Of a DNA stretch of 64,000 nt, positions 1 to 11,206 are shown piece after piece (position 1 is the stretch's first letter; every line of letters begins with the position of its first letter). A program made the translations under genes and the position numbers. Origin of the DNA: Carposina sasakii (taxonomy: Eukaryota; Arthropoda; Insecta; Lepidoptera; Carposinidae); the NCBI GenBank assembly GCA_014607495.2, contig CP053154.1, forward strand, positions 12,338,001 through 12,402,000, read 5' to 3'. The notes beneath the pieces were generated by a model that did not search any database, had not been told where the DNA came from, and saw only the letters and a program-made list of their open reading frames with translations.

Positions 1-293
1 TTCGCCGAAAACATTTGTGCCTTAAGCCGGGCAAAGTAAAGAACGTAAAAGTCGGTATTTAATGGCCGTGAACTGCGGAAAATGCTAAAAGTTTTCATGT
101 TGTTAAGTTTTAAAATGTTGATAAGTTTTCAACAAAACAATCAAGTACAAGCGAAGTTTATCTATGATTAATATTAGTGAACTTTTGTTTGGATGACTTT
201 ATATGTTTTCTATCTTCTATTATGGATGAACTGAAATTATTTTTATTGTATGTTTTCTTTACATTTTGGTACTAAACTTCAATTGGTAGCAAA

Positions 294-630
294 GGATCAG
301 GAGGTCTACTCTGAAGTGACGATAAACGAAGCATCGGCCGAATATCGAGGTGTTTCCTACTACGAACTTCCTTCGATCGAATCAGTAGCGCCGTTTTTTC
401 ATTCGGTTCGATCGAACTCTATTTGACAGGTATAAGGCTAGATAATAGAAAGCTTATAATATTAGTCAATGTGAATTATTCTCTATGGTTCCGAATGAGT
501 TGTGAACTCAGATGAATGAATCCGAATAAATTTCGTCGTAGGGTCAAAGGCTGTCAAAGGCTTCGATTCTGTCGTGCTTCGGTCGGACCGAAAGATTTGA
601 AAGCGGCATTTCAGAGTAGACCCCCTTACC
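294..630. mobile_element. Short terminal-inverted-repeat element (MITE-like)
   Basis: The ends form an imperfect inverted repeat with the core GGTCTACTCTGAA: the left arm is at 294-321 and the right arm, reverse-complemented, at 603-630. There is no transposase frame inside; the open frame starting at 516 crosses the right arm and is a shadow. No clear target duplication was found, so the superfamily is undetermined. Confidence 0.6.
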
Positions 631-2433
631 TGTTGTTAATTTCGTGCGAAATGCGTCGTAACACTTGGCTTAGTGAAGAGACGGTATACGACATGGTTAA
701 ATTGGTTGACGTCATATCTGCAAGGTCTCTGGCGACTATGCAACGAACATACTGTGACAAAATTTTTTGTTTGCAGATAAATACACCTTAAAATTAAATG
801 TACCCTGTATGTAATAAATGAAATGTATAAATCTACAGACATCCCGCTACAAGAAAGGATAATTTAAAATAGATATTTAACAATAAATCATTCATTAGCG
901 ACACGTGTATCTTTCTAGCAAGTCCTATCAACGAATACAGAACTTGTTGTTTGAAAACAAAATAAATTTTATAAAGAACTCGACAAATTTGCAGCAGAGA
1001 ACTCAATAACATTTTGCAAAGTTAGTGTAGCGAACAGCACATGTATGTTCCAGACGATCGAGCTCAATGTTCTGAAGTCTGGACGAGACGCCCGCCGCAA
1101 GGCCTGGTATACCTAAATAATATGTACATCATATTCTTAACTTTTATACAACAAGCTGTGTTTAAAATACCATTACTTAAGGCATTATCATTACGAAATA
1201 TTACCCATTTTTCTTTTAGATACACCATCTAATCTGAAACTCTATGATTTTGGGGAAATTTTAATGTACCTAGGTGCATAGATTTCATATGTATTTATTT
1301 CTACTAATATTAAATGTTATTTCTACTATCATTCGGTATGCCATAACGGCTTAAATACAATAGGTATATACGAACTAGAAATATGGTAGATGGGGCCCGT
1401 GAGACAGTGTGTAGCGGCGTGTCTGAACAGGAAATTTCATTTCGTATCAGAAATTATACTTACTGTATAATAGCATTTTTGAAAAAATGTTCTAAGTAGA
1501 TGCCTTAACATCGAGCTCTTCTAGTTAAGATTACCTGTAACTCAAACACAACTTAGATTAGATTAAAGATCGTAACAGACGGATTTAATAAAGTAAGATG
1601 TCAGGATCGATAGCAAACTAAGCTTAAACATTAAGCCAGATTAATGTAATGCAACACAGTTATAGGTAGACGTAATTCAGACGCCCCGCGGTAAGCAAGC
1701 CATGCTCTACCTGACTCTCGTGTAGAATTGGGTATTAAAGCCTCTAACCAGCTGTTTAGATTCCCAACGCGACGCAGTTTCAATGTAACACGCGCTTCTA
1801 TCGGGTAATGGGTATTGCACTCCAATGTAATTGTGTCTCTAGGTTAATGGTATAGAGTTTATAGTAGGAGACGAGATTTTTGATGTTTTGTTGCTAGGTG
1901 GCATTGTAGACTGCTGATTATTGACTGAAGATTTTGGAGTCAACTTAGGTTTATTTGTTTTTTTTGTCACAAAAGACACGAATCAAGTCAATAATGATAA
2001 CATCTCGCTCGACATGTGCTATTTTTTGGGATTTTTCACTGATCTTCAATTGTTACTTGAACGGAGTCAAAGCTGTTATTTCAACTGCCTGGGTCTGTAA
2101 TAAAAAGAAAATAATAACTATAAGTGAGGTTTTCATTACAGTCTTGTTTGTAGCGACCACTTCTAGCAGGATATTGCAGTGCGGTTAGTATTGATAGTAG
2201 TATATGTTAATAGAACAGTTTTTACATGGAATCTAACCCACCTAACGTTGAAGGTACATGATATTTATGGAAGCATCCAATGGTTTTTACCGTAGTTCTG
2301 ATGTACTAGTACCCAGCGCCTGCCAGTTCTATTATGCAGAAATGCACAAGCATTTTCCGAACAATCTCGCCGGAAGCCAATGTCGGTCATCGACATGGCT
2401 CATATCTTAACTTTTCCACAAAGCCAGAACAGT
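631..2433. other. Gene-free stretch
   Basis: AT-rich sequence with only short chance frames. Slightly richer GC patches at 1060-1110 and 1670-1820 show no recognisable motif. I see no RNA gene and no element ends. Confidence 0.6.
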
Positions 2434-2503
2434 TGTAAATGACGTGTGCTACATAGATGCTATCTAGATTGGCCTACAGTTCATACAGGTCTGATAAACA
2501 ATG
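2434..2503 (+). repeat. Dispersed direct repeat, copy 1
   Basis: About 70 bases, beginning TGTAAATGAC and ending GGTCTGATAAACAATG, recur at 3147-3215 in the same orientation with scattered differences. The short size and divergence suggest two relics of one mobile element. Confidence 0.6.
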
Positions 2504-3146
2504 CGCAGTGAAAATGTGATGAGTACAAAGAAAATAACGGACATTTCGCGATGGATTTCCGAATCGCCAGTTTTGTAGATTTTTTTATGTCAGTGGAGAA
2601 TCCTTCTTTCGACCTTTTTCAATCACTTCACACTAAATGTGTCAAGAATATATATATTGGGATATTTGTAAATAAGAAAGCAATGTTGTCTAGTTGGATA
2701 CCTTTTTACGGCAGAAAGGTTCAGATAAAAAAAATGTGACATGCAGGTTAGCAGAATCTAGACAAGACTATATTGATCTAGGGCAGTTTTCTAAGTATAT
2801 GAAAACTCAATATAGTTACGATATGTGTATATCGTGCATTGTTATTTAATTATAGATACATTTACTAACTACTATTAAAAATAATTCCTTGAAAAATTAT
2901 ATGTACATAATTAAGTTTCCTTACAAAAGCATTAATTTTCATTTTTATAACCACCTGTTTGATACTTACATATCTATGATATGATTTTCATAAAATTAAA
3001 ATACATACAAAAAATTCATCGGTATATCTGTATACGACCTTCCGTCATCTAATTGTTGTCAGGTTCAAGTTTCACCCGTGCAGATTTTATTTGCATCAAA
3101 AAGCGAGTTTCCCAAACTGCAGGGTCGCCCGCAGAGCACACTCTGC

Positions 3147-3215
3147 TGTAAATGACATGTGCAACATAGATCCAATCTAGATAGGCTCCAGAGGTCGCAG
3201 GTCTGATAAACAATG
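3147..3215 (+). repeat. Dispersed direct repeat, copy 2
   Basis: Partner of the repeat at 2434-2503, about 710 bases downstream. It shares the TGTAAATGAC start and the GGTCTGATAAACAATG end. Confidence 0.6.
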
Positions 3216-3724
3216 GCCGGAGATAGATGCGGTTGCACTTCGCCTGCGGTGCGCATGAATCAACGCCTATTGTGTCCTGACCTCAATTACATGTAGATGT
3301 TATGGTCTACGGGCGCCGTCTTTGTAGCACCTTTGTCACCTTTGGGTTTATAATGCCAATATTAATAAGTATCCACACTGTTATTTTGCAAGCAATTTTC
3401 AATACATGTGATGTTGGTGTACTTAACCTTAATAAATAAATAAGCAAGTATATTCATGTTTTTGGAATTTTACAATGAAATCAGTCTTGCCGTTAAGCAT
3501 TAATGCAACGAAGGACGAACTGTGCCCTTAGTAGTTTAGACTCAGGCATGGTTAAAGATACTGTAGACATACTTTTTGAGACCTTTACGTATTCCTTTTA
3601 AAAGGAGGCTCAACTATTTAGACCTCTACAGTAAATAACACAAAATTAGAACTTATCGTCATTGGTCTTGCAGAGTGACAATATTCAGCCCTAATTCCTT
3701 TTATTTATTGTCGTTTGCCGTCGT

Positions 3725-4255
3725 CGTCAGCCTACTGCAGTCCACTGCTGCACCAGTAAGATGCCGTCCGCGACTCACGTATATCGCGCTTTTTGTGGCG
3801 CCTAAATGTCAAAATTCGCGACAAAATGACGTTTCACACTTCAAGATAACATAGAAACCCGAGTCGCGCCTCGCGCTATATATAACCCGCGGTTGCGAGC
3901 ATGGTGTTTAAATTCACACGAGGTCTTATCGCCAATTTTGACGTTTCGTGTGACTGTATATCAATTCAATTACCGATTCAGTGTTGAACGTGAATAAAGT
4001 TCATTTTACTTTCGTAATGGTAGCACCACTTCCACGAGTTGTCCAAAAGACGCGTCACGCGCGGGTTCCGAATCTCTGTCATTGCCATCTCATTGCCATG
4101 CTCGCATTTGGTGACTGGAAACACGCGCGTGGTTGATAAAAAACCCGCGTCGCGTTTTTGCCATGCTACCGGTGCTGGACGTAGGCCTCCCCCAGAGTAC
4201 GCCACATGGCTCGATCTCCCATTTTTGCCATTCAGTCACTACCAGCCGACTTATT
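3725..4255 (-). mobile_element. LINE 3'-end relic (family E), split by a later insertion
   Basis: The segments 3725-3750 and 4175-4255 join into the lepidopteran repeat that reads CCACTGCTGGACGTAGG on this strand. On the reverse strand this codes the LINE C-terminal motif EAYVQQW, so the relic lies in minus orientation. Related copies lie at 20888, 40895, 44508 and 56527. The piece between is the separate element at 3751-4174. Confidence 0.65.
3751..4174. mobile_element. CACC...GGTG element with 3-bp target duplication, nested in family E
   Basis: The family E repeat is interrupted after CCACTGCTG and resumes at CTGGACGTAGG, so CTG (3748-3750 and 4175-4177) is duplicated. The inserted 424 bases begin CACCAGTAAGATG and end, on the reverse strand, CACCGGTAGCATG: short imperfect inverted ends. 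A 3-bp duplication with CAC-type ends fits CACTA-like DNA transposons, but the superfamily is inferred. The interior is unusually CpG-rich for the window. It holds a TATATATAA-like motif near 3876 and AATAAA near 3994, so an LTR-like origin for the interior is not excluded. Confidence 0.6.
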
Positions 4256-4398
4256 TATTGTATTTCAATTTATTTTAAAGTAACGTAAATTACAACTGTG
4301 TTTCTGAAATTTCTAGAACTGCACGATCCCAAGAGATCCTACAGCTATATATTTAGCGTAGCGGGATCAGTGACAATCTGGAGAATGCAAAAAATACC

Positions 4399-4641
4399 TT
4401 CTTCTATGCTGCTCTGGGATCGAAAAATAAAACGTATAATACTACAGCTGCTTCTCTTCCCGGGCAAGTCAGTAGAGGGACAAGAGTTTTATAGGCGATG
4501 GGCTGACCACCTGTCACTACTAATCGAACCTGTACATCTCAACTATACCCTCAAAATTGGTCAGAAGTGGCACCATGTGGTTCTATCGGCCCTTGGTGCT
4601 CTGCCTACCCCATAAGGGATAAAGGCGTATATATGTATGTA
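4399..4641 (+). repeat. Family A dispersed repeat, copy 1
   Basis: About 240-270 bases starting TCTTCTATGCTGCTCTGGGA and ending at a TATG-rich tail after TACCCC(G/A)TAAGGGAT. Six copies occur in the window (also 7346, 10942, 21441, 49272 and 57718). The one-sided simple tail suggests a retroposed LINE 3' end or SINE-like element. A short conserved translation (YRRWADHLSLL) occurs in some copies, but frames are broken. Confidence 0.75.
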
Positions 4642-5756
4642 GTATATAGGTTTTGGTCAAAAGATAGTATTTTTCGTATTTTTTAAAAGTTCCTAGATTT
4701 CTTAGATAGTTCTTTCGTAGATAGTTCTTTTTTTCAGATTAGCAAACGGTATGGTGGGTGACAGACCACATACGTCATTTAAAAATCCGAATATCAACTA
4801 GGAAAAGAATTTTACTTGCAGTTAATTCATAGTGACGGCTATGTAGGTATCTTATTTTCAAACCTACTTTGAATAATTTTGATATTGCTAGACTAAACTT
4901 AGTGACGTCAGTCTTCAATTAAATTTAATGAAGACAATTGCAAAACTCTACACACCAGGGATTCTAGTCAGCTTGCTCGCTTTTATTTTAGGTCAGTTCA
5001 TCATTAAGGCGGTTTTTACCCTCAAAATTGCCAAAACCGCTCACAGTCGGTCCGGCCTAATGTGAAAAAAGGGGGCACAAGTTGAAAATTCAGCCAAGTA
5101 AAACCAATTTTGCTGGTACAAAAATACAGATAGCTGGCTCACTCGTTAGTGAGCAGAGGCCGAAAATATTTTTAATTTTCCTTCCTACGTTTCGGTTATC
5201 CGCCATTGTGACCTTTTCAGTTCGCCTATTCCAAGTGCGGATTTACATTTTATATTGGGCCGGTGAAGTGACAATATTTTTTATGATTTTTTTCATGTAG
5301 CTTAACGACTTTTTTACGTTTTGCAGTGTCAAAAAGTTATACCGCTATTTTTTCCTGTGTCATTTCGGTGCATTTATTTGTAGTAAGTACTTCACGTTGG
5401 TTTTTCTTTTATTTAATAAGAAGTGTTTGTTTTCTTTCAGGTAAGATAAACCAGCGGCACGCAATTTTGGTATGTAGAGCATGTTCGTATTAAATAAATA
5501 CATTATACTTTGCAGTAACTATTTGTAGTTTATTTACGCAATTAAAGTACAAGCTTTGTAGAGTCAAGATACGGATGTTAAAAGAGAAACAAGATTGAAG
5601 GATTTAAACAGATTTAAGACATTTTTATTGTACACTTAAGTGTTTACGACATTTTAACATCTTACTATAACTTCTACTCAGCGGTGATTTACTTTTCGAC
5701 TTAATTTTTCATACATGTAGTATAATATATTGTATGTACGTACCTATATACCTATC
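4642..5756. other. Gene-free stretch
   Basis: AT-rich with chance frames only. No element ends or RNA genes recognised. Confidence 0.55.
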
Positions 5757-5897
5757 GATATATGTCCTCTGTGTGCGCGGGCGTTCAGGGCGAAGATTGG
5801 CTATGTAAGCCATCTTCGAGCGCATGAACGCCAACTTAGTAATATCTAGGAGTAGAAGTGGTCGCCATGACCGAAATCGGTCGGAGGTCATCATCAT
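5757..5897 (+). pseudogene. LINE ORF2 C-terminus with C2H2 finger, 5'-truncated
   Basis: Reading from 5757, the frame gives about 30 residues with one C2H2 finger (C-x2-C-x12-H-x3-H, including ARAFRAKIG and SHLRAHERQL), ending at TAG 5847-5849. A short 3' UTR and a CATCATCATC tail near 5890 follow. A single C2H2 finger just before the stop is a common C-terminal signature of lepidopteran LINE ORF2 proteins. The rest of the ORF is missing, as expected of a 5'-truncated insertion. Confidence 0.7.
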
Positions 5898-7345
5898 CTA
5901 TTGATACTAATACCTACCCTGTTATATAAATATTTTTCTTAAGTGATGTTTTTTTGTTAAACACCGCTAGCAGCAGACAGACTGTTTATGTAAACAGAAC
6001 TGCTGATCGGTCATTGTAACATACGAACATAATAGGAACACCAAGCTCCAGTTTACATCTCAATAATTTACCGTTTTTAATCTAAAGTACCTAGGTTGAA
6101 TAAGAATATTACTAATTAAAAATTGTCGTTTGTGTTTCGTTTTATAATTGAAAAGTTATTACAGTGTCTTGAAGAAGTATTATTGATTAATGTTGTACTA
6201 GCTTACATAACTAAAACTATGTACATAGATTTTTCCATTGTGTAAATCCTAGTATAATTATAATATAAAACCTAATTTGTAAAAACAAAACCGATGGAGG
6301 GCGCCGATGTCTGTGCTACAGTTATATACCTACTTCTACAGACATCGACGTTTTTCTTAAGGAATGCTAAATTATCTTCGAACCAATCAATTATAAAATT
6401 TTATTATAGTAAGCTTAGTATAAAATACTGCTATCTATGTGTGCCATTTGTTACATGCATTTTTACTTCCTTGTTCCTTGCCGAGTATAATAGTGGTAGA
6501 ATCTCAATTACCGACCAACACCGATTCTTTGGTTTATACTTAAAAATACGAAAATAAAATTGTTTATCACGATTAAGTCAATTGACGACTTAAAACGGGG
6601 CTTAGGCGTGAATTAAAAAGAATCATCCTTATTCGGGGCTCTTAAGCGAATTTACATTTAAAATCTACCCGGTCGTTTTGCTAAATCTCTGCTCCTTTAG
6701 CTTTTACAAAAGCTAACGAAAATAAACGAAGAAAAACTCTCTACAGTTCCCCTGAAGCGACACAAATAGTACGAACAACGGCTGAAAAAAATGTGATTTG
6801 GTCATCATCATATATATTGTCGTGACATTCAATGAAAAGTAACAGTTCATAAGGAATCATATACGCTTAATAATAGAAGCGAAAATCATAAGAATGAATG
6901 CCTCAAAAGGTAAATTTTCAATCTAAATTATTATGTTGATTACAAAGTATGACACTTTTAATTATAATTCACAAAAAATTCATAGGTAATCGTAAACATA
7001 TCCGATTACAATCATATATTGTCTGTGAACAACTACAAGCACAGCAAAAAAATCACGAGCAAGAGAAAAACATAAGTTCATAGTAATTAAAATAGGAGGG
7101 CCAACATAGATGTAATATGACACTTGATCCCAAGTAATCTTACACTCGCAGGCAGCGGAGCGTCTTGATTCAGACTCAGATATTTTGTGTGCTTTGCTGT
7201 AATTCATAAGAGATCGGAGATTTAATTTAATGTTATACATACAGTTAGCTATACATACATCTCATAATTTTATAGAATTGAAATGCTCTCAAGCTTCTTT
7301 TTGGAAAATTTATGTCAATTTAGAAAATGCATTTTATAATATTAT
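5898..7345. other. Gene-free stretch
   Basis: AT-rich. It contains a small 10-bp inverted repeat (CGATGTCTGT at 6305-6314 with ACAGACATCG at 6338-6347). Nothing else is supported. Confidence 0.5.
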
Positions 7346-7616
7346 TACATACATACATACATATAATCACGCCTTTATCCCTTACGGGGTAGGCAGAGCA
7401 CTAAGGGCCGATAGAACCACATGGTGCCACTTCTGACTAATTTTTGGGGGTATAGTTGAGATGTACAAATTCGGTTGTAGTGACAGGTGGTCAGCCCATC
7501 GCCTACAAAACACCAAGACCCTCTTGTCCCTCTACTGGCTTGTACAGTATGCCCGGGAAGAGAAGCAGCTGTAGTATTACACGTTATTTTTTCACTCCCA
7601 GAGCAGCATAGAAGAC
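7346..7616 (-). repeat. Family A dispersed repeat, copy 2
   Basis: The most complete minus-strand copy: a CATA-repeat tail at 7347-7365, the conserved middle, and the TCTTCTATGCTGC head at its far end (7616). Confidence 0.75.
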
Positions 7617-7800
7617 ATAAATATTATTAAGAAATTTAAAAAAAATCACCGGACTAAGATGTATTGTAACGTTAACTTTACATAGTTAGTAAAATATATA
7701 GGTATTAGATGCCAGTTATTATAACATCGCAATATCTAAAACAATATCATTTCAAACTTAATACAATGAAATAAGCGTTAGTTCATATGAACTAGTCATA

Positions 7801-7876
7801 TCCGACCGGTCGGAGTGGAGATTGTTAGGGGAGGCCTATGTTCAGCAGTGGACTTCTCATAACTGGTCATGATGAA
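7801..7876 (+). pseudogene. LINE ORF2 C-terminus fragment
   Basis: The frame reads SDRSEWRLLGEAYVQQWTS followed by two stops, then an ATGATG-like tail. It matches the C-terminus coded on the minus strand at 43931-44069, so both come from the same LINE family. It is 5'-truncated to under 80 bases. Confidence 0.65.
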
Positions 7877-8033
7877 GAGTTAGTTAGACGTTCGAAGGCG
7901 TCCGAAGAAATTGAATATGCTAGTCTATCATGTACTAGTAAATATTTTTTCCGCTGAGATACTATTTTCCTAATACTAAAGTCCGTACGTCCATGAAACA
8001 TAAAGACAAGTAGATTTAATCTATAATTTTATA

Positions 8034-8141
8034 AAATTATTAATAAAGAAATGGAAAAAATTGTTGACCCGAGTGGGAATCGAACCCACGACCTCTGCAT
8101 ACCGTGCTAATGCTCTTTAATTTTAGTTAAAATTATGGCTG
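8034..8141 (-). mobile_element. tRNA-derived SINE (family F), copy 1
   Basis: The minus strand carries a B-box-like GGTTCGATTCCCACTCGGGT followed by AATTTTTTCCATTTC and a TTATTAATAA tail. Flanks ATAATTTTATA at 8023-8033 and 8142-8152 form an 11-bp target duplication, although part of this overlaps the AT-rich tail. The A-box half is degraded. Sister copies lie at 16651, 20020, 29268, 39020 and 62058. Confidence 0.75.
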
Positions 8142-8152
8142 ATAATTTTATA

Positions 8153-8460
8153 GATACCGCTTATCGCTCATAACATACACCACTCTTGATATCTATTCAG
8201 GGGTGTCGACTCTCGGGTACGTCTGGTCTTATCTTGCCACTGAATAATGCCTCGGAGCGGTGATCGACGACGGGCGACATTCCTAGACGGATCACACGGT
8301 TTTTAGTATTACCGTCACGACGGATGCGGGCGGCATCACTGTATCCGTGACGTTTGAAAAAGATATTCTATTTGATCGTCGAGCGCGTCGGATCACGCTT
8401 CTTCTGATTAGTTTATTGGAGATCGACGTCTATGTCTCATCTTTGGTAAGTGTATTTTTA
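8153..8460. other. CpG-rich island of unknown identity
   Basis: About 300 bases with many CpG dinucleotides in an AT-rich setting, ending near 8446 with a good 5' splice-site-like string (TTTGGTAAGTG) after an ATG at about 8432. It could be a first exon or 5' UTR of an unseen gene, or an unrecognised mobile element. Nothing decides between them. Confidence 0.25.
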
Positions 8461-9157
8461 TCAAGGTTTGTATTAATTCGTTTGTTTTTTTTTTATTTAG
8501 CACCTCAATAAAAGAAAAGTTATCTTTAACTACTAGGTAGGTACTTAGTTAATAAACAAATTCTTCTTTCGAACTTAGTTTTTTAGAAGTTAAGTTATAT
8601 GACGTTTTGTAAAGCTAGCAAAAACGTATTAAAACATTAAATTGATTCTAAATCATTTTAGAATTTCATTAGTTTTATTGTCGTTGTGTACAGTTAAAAG
8701 TTCCATTCATCATAATGTGCAAAACAAATTTTTATTGGCATACCTTTATTTATATTAATTAAAAAATTTGTTCCCTTGCATAATCATCGTGCTCATAATG
8801 TTTGATGAAAAAAAAAGGAAATTAAAATAAAATTATTAATGTTTTAATACGTAATACTTTTACATAGCTATTAATAAAAAGAGCAGATTTCCGGTTCCCT
8901 TTAGTCTTTATTTTCCGGTATTTTCCAAATCACAGTTAAATAAACAACAGCAGCAGAGGGTTTACGGCAGACCGGTAAACATGAATCTTTGTCATAAATC
9001 ACCTGCTTATAATTTGAAACGAATTTAGACATGCCTGCCTAGTAGAATTTTCCTATAATGAATGTACATGTACTCGTATATTGGCAATCAAGCATATAAA
9101 CGAGAGATATGACGTAGCACCTAATTTACTCCATTGGCATTTATTTGAACACTAACA

Positions 9158-9962
9158 CAAAATTTGTCCTGTGCTGATGCCGGGGATGCACTAGAATACA
9201 TCAGTTGCATCTCTTTTAGTGCATATCATAAGAGTGGGATGGACTAAATTGGAGAGAATAAGGAACTCTAGCTCTCAGACGGTAAGCTTGTCACTGTAGT
9301 CCAATCAATAGGGGGTTTGACCCTAACAAAATTCCTCCGTTCCTTAAATTTCGCAGGATGATAAAGTAACGTTATTAGATTACGATTAATATATAATCCA
9401 GGATTTTTTCGATTTAGAACTTAAATCGCATGTAGATCGCTGCGGAAAATGTCTCTATCTAAAATTCCTTCAGTATATGTCAGGATATATTAATAATTAT
9501 ACATAAATCACAAAATCCACCTTATTTCCACTATAATTTTCTTAGAAAAAAATTGTGGCTCTCCGAAATGGAAATATTCCTGGATTTTATTGTTTTTCTA
9601 TGATTATTAATATATCCTAACATATACTGAAGGAATAACGGACAGAGAAATTTTCCGCAGCGATCTATACGTGATTTTTTTTGTTTAGGTAAAAAAAAGT
9701 TCTAAAGCGAAAAAATCCTGGATTCTTGGTCTATTAACTTCATAACCCTGCAAAGTTTCAGCGACAGAGGAATTAATGTCGAGTCTCCATACAAAGGATT
9801 TCCCCGTTGATTGGACTACTGATCGGTCTTAATCGATCGATTAATATCTGATTCCAGTGTGCTAAACGAGGCTGTGGGATCTCCTTTATGATCCTACAAT
9901 AGCCAGGTACCCTATATCGGGAACACAGCCGTGTGTGTCTGTGTGTCTATATCTATGTATGT
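9158..9962 (+). mobile_element. Family D dispersed repeat, copy 1, interrupted by a long foldback
   Basis: The two halves 9158-9295 and 9820-9962 match family D, whose conserved parts are TTCACTAGAATACATCAGCT, a GATC-containing middle, GATCCTACA and GGAACACAGCC(G). The inserted piece is the foldback at 9296-9819. Other copies are at 39478, 42068, 45320 and 46893. No coding capacity; probably a LINE 3' UTR or SINE-like unit. Confidence 0.7.
9296..9819. mobile_element. 524-bp foldback element nested in family D
   Basis: The whole unit is one long imperfect inverted repeat. The ends are GTAGTCCAATCAA and its complement. Arms of roughly 250 bases meet near 9545. Well-kept paired blocks include TAGATCGCTGCGGAAAAT, CTTCAGTATATGT, GGATATATTAATAAT and AATCCAGGATTTTTTCG. 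It splits family D at TCACT/GATC, with a short ACT or ACTG duplication. There is no open frame of note. It is a non-autonomous foldback or MITE; a transcript could fold into a long hairpin (inference). Confidence 0.75.
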
Positions 9963-10420
9963 AGCACCAAAACTACATTTATATTATACCAAAACTATAT
10001 TTATATTACATCTTTTGTCGCGGTCAAAACATGATAAAATATGGAATACACCAACTGAAAAACATGACCCGAAATCAAAATGTATTTAAATGATACACAT
10101 ATCTCGTGCATGTCAATCAGCCTGCCAAATGGCGCATACTCTGGATTTTCTGCTCAATTTTATTTGATTAAAATATGACGTATTAGTACAACAAATAATA
10201 CAGCCAATTTGGTAAAGTGTAAGTTTTGATGTTTATTATTTTTAAGGGTACTATAGAAAGAAGTATCCATCAATTATCAATAGCAGTTTCGAGCAGAAGG
10301 GTTTGCATAAATAGGTACCTACTGCAGTTTTTTGACCACAATTAGTCTTTCTTTGTCACGTTACTTCACATTATATTGGTGTGCTTGCCGAAACATTAAG
10401 AATTTGTGTGTATATATTGC

Positions 10421-10512
10421 TGACGACAGATTGGTGTGGTTGGTAGTGATCCTGCCTGCGTCGCCATATATCCCGGTTCGAATCTCGAAGGGTGCGAACA
10501 TTGATCTGTTAA
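10421..10512 (+). mobile_element. tRNA-derived SINE (family G), copy 1, 5' part
   Basis: Contains the tRNA-like head (ATTGGTGTGGTTGGTAGTG as A box, GGTTCGAATCTCG as B box) and CGAACATTGAT, then diverges. Matches the head of the copy at 36391. It is a degenerate tRNA-like sequence, not a functional tRNA gene. Confidence 0.65.
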
Positions 10513-10941
10513 ATGTCCGATTCATGAATACATTAAAATATCTACATGAATACATTAAAGTCCGATACATATAAATGTATCTAAGTATTGCGTTACGTAT
10601 CTTAGCACAGGACCGCGTTTCTCACGCTCTGCTAGATAAGCATTGAACAATTTGTTAATAATTCAAAACATAAGCACTCCTATTGTACCTACAACTACAA
10701 GGAGTAGTACGTGTGTACCTTACATATAGGTTACCATTTGCTTAAGTATATCTTTCCCATTTGTATGCATTTACAGGTATTTACCTGTCACGGCGACAGC
10801 GTATTTGTGAGTGTTGCTGTTAAAATTTAAATTCCGTTTAGTTCGGGTAAGGTTTAGTATGAGCTTGTTTTAGAGGTTTTATCTTCCCAAATAAGATTTT
10901 GAAAGTAGGTAACCAGCATCCAATATTTTTGGTACGTATGA

Positions 10942-11206
10942 CTTCTTCTATGCTGCTCTGGGAGTGAATAAAAAAACGTGTAATACTACAGCTGCTTCTC
11001 TTCCCGGGCATACTGTACAAGTTAGTAGAGGGACAAGAGGGTCTTGGTATTGTAGGCGATGGGCTGACCACCTGTCACTACTAACCGAACTTGTACATCT
11101 CAACTATACCCTTAAAATTGGTCAGAAGTGGCACCATGTGGTTCTATCGGCCCTTGGTGCTCTGCCTACCCCGTAAGGGATAGAGGCGTAATTATATGTA
11201 TGTGTG
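10942..11206 (+). repeat. Family A dispersed repeat, copy 3
   Basis: Full-length copy with the TCTTCTATGCTGC head, the CTTCTCTTCCCGGGCATACT block, and the TACCCCGTAAGGGAT end with an ATGTATG tail. Confidence 0.78.
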
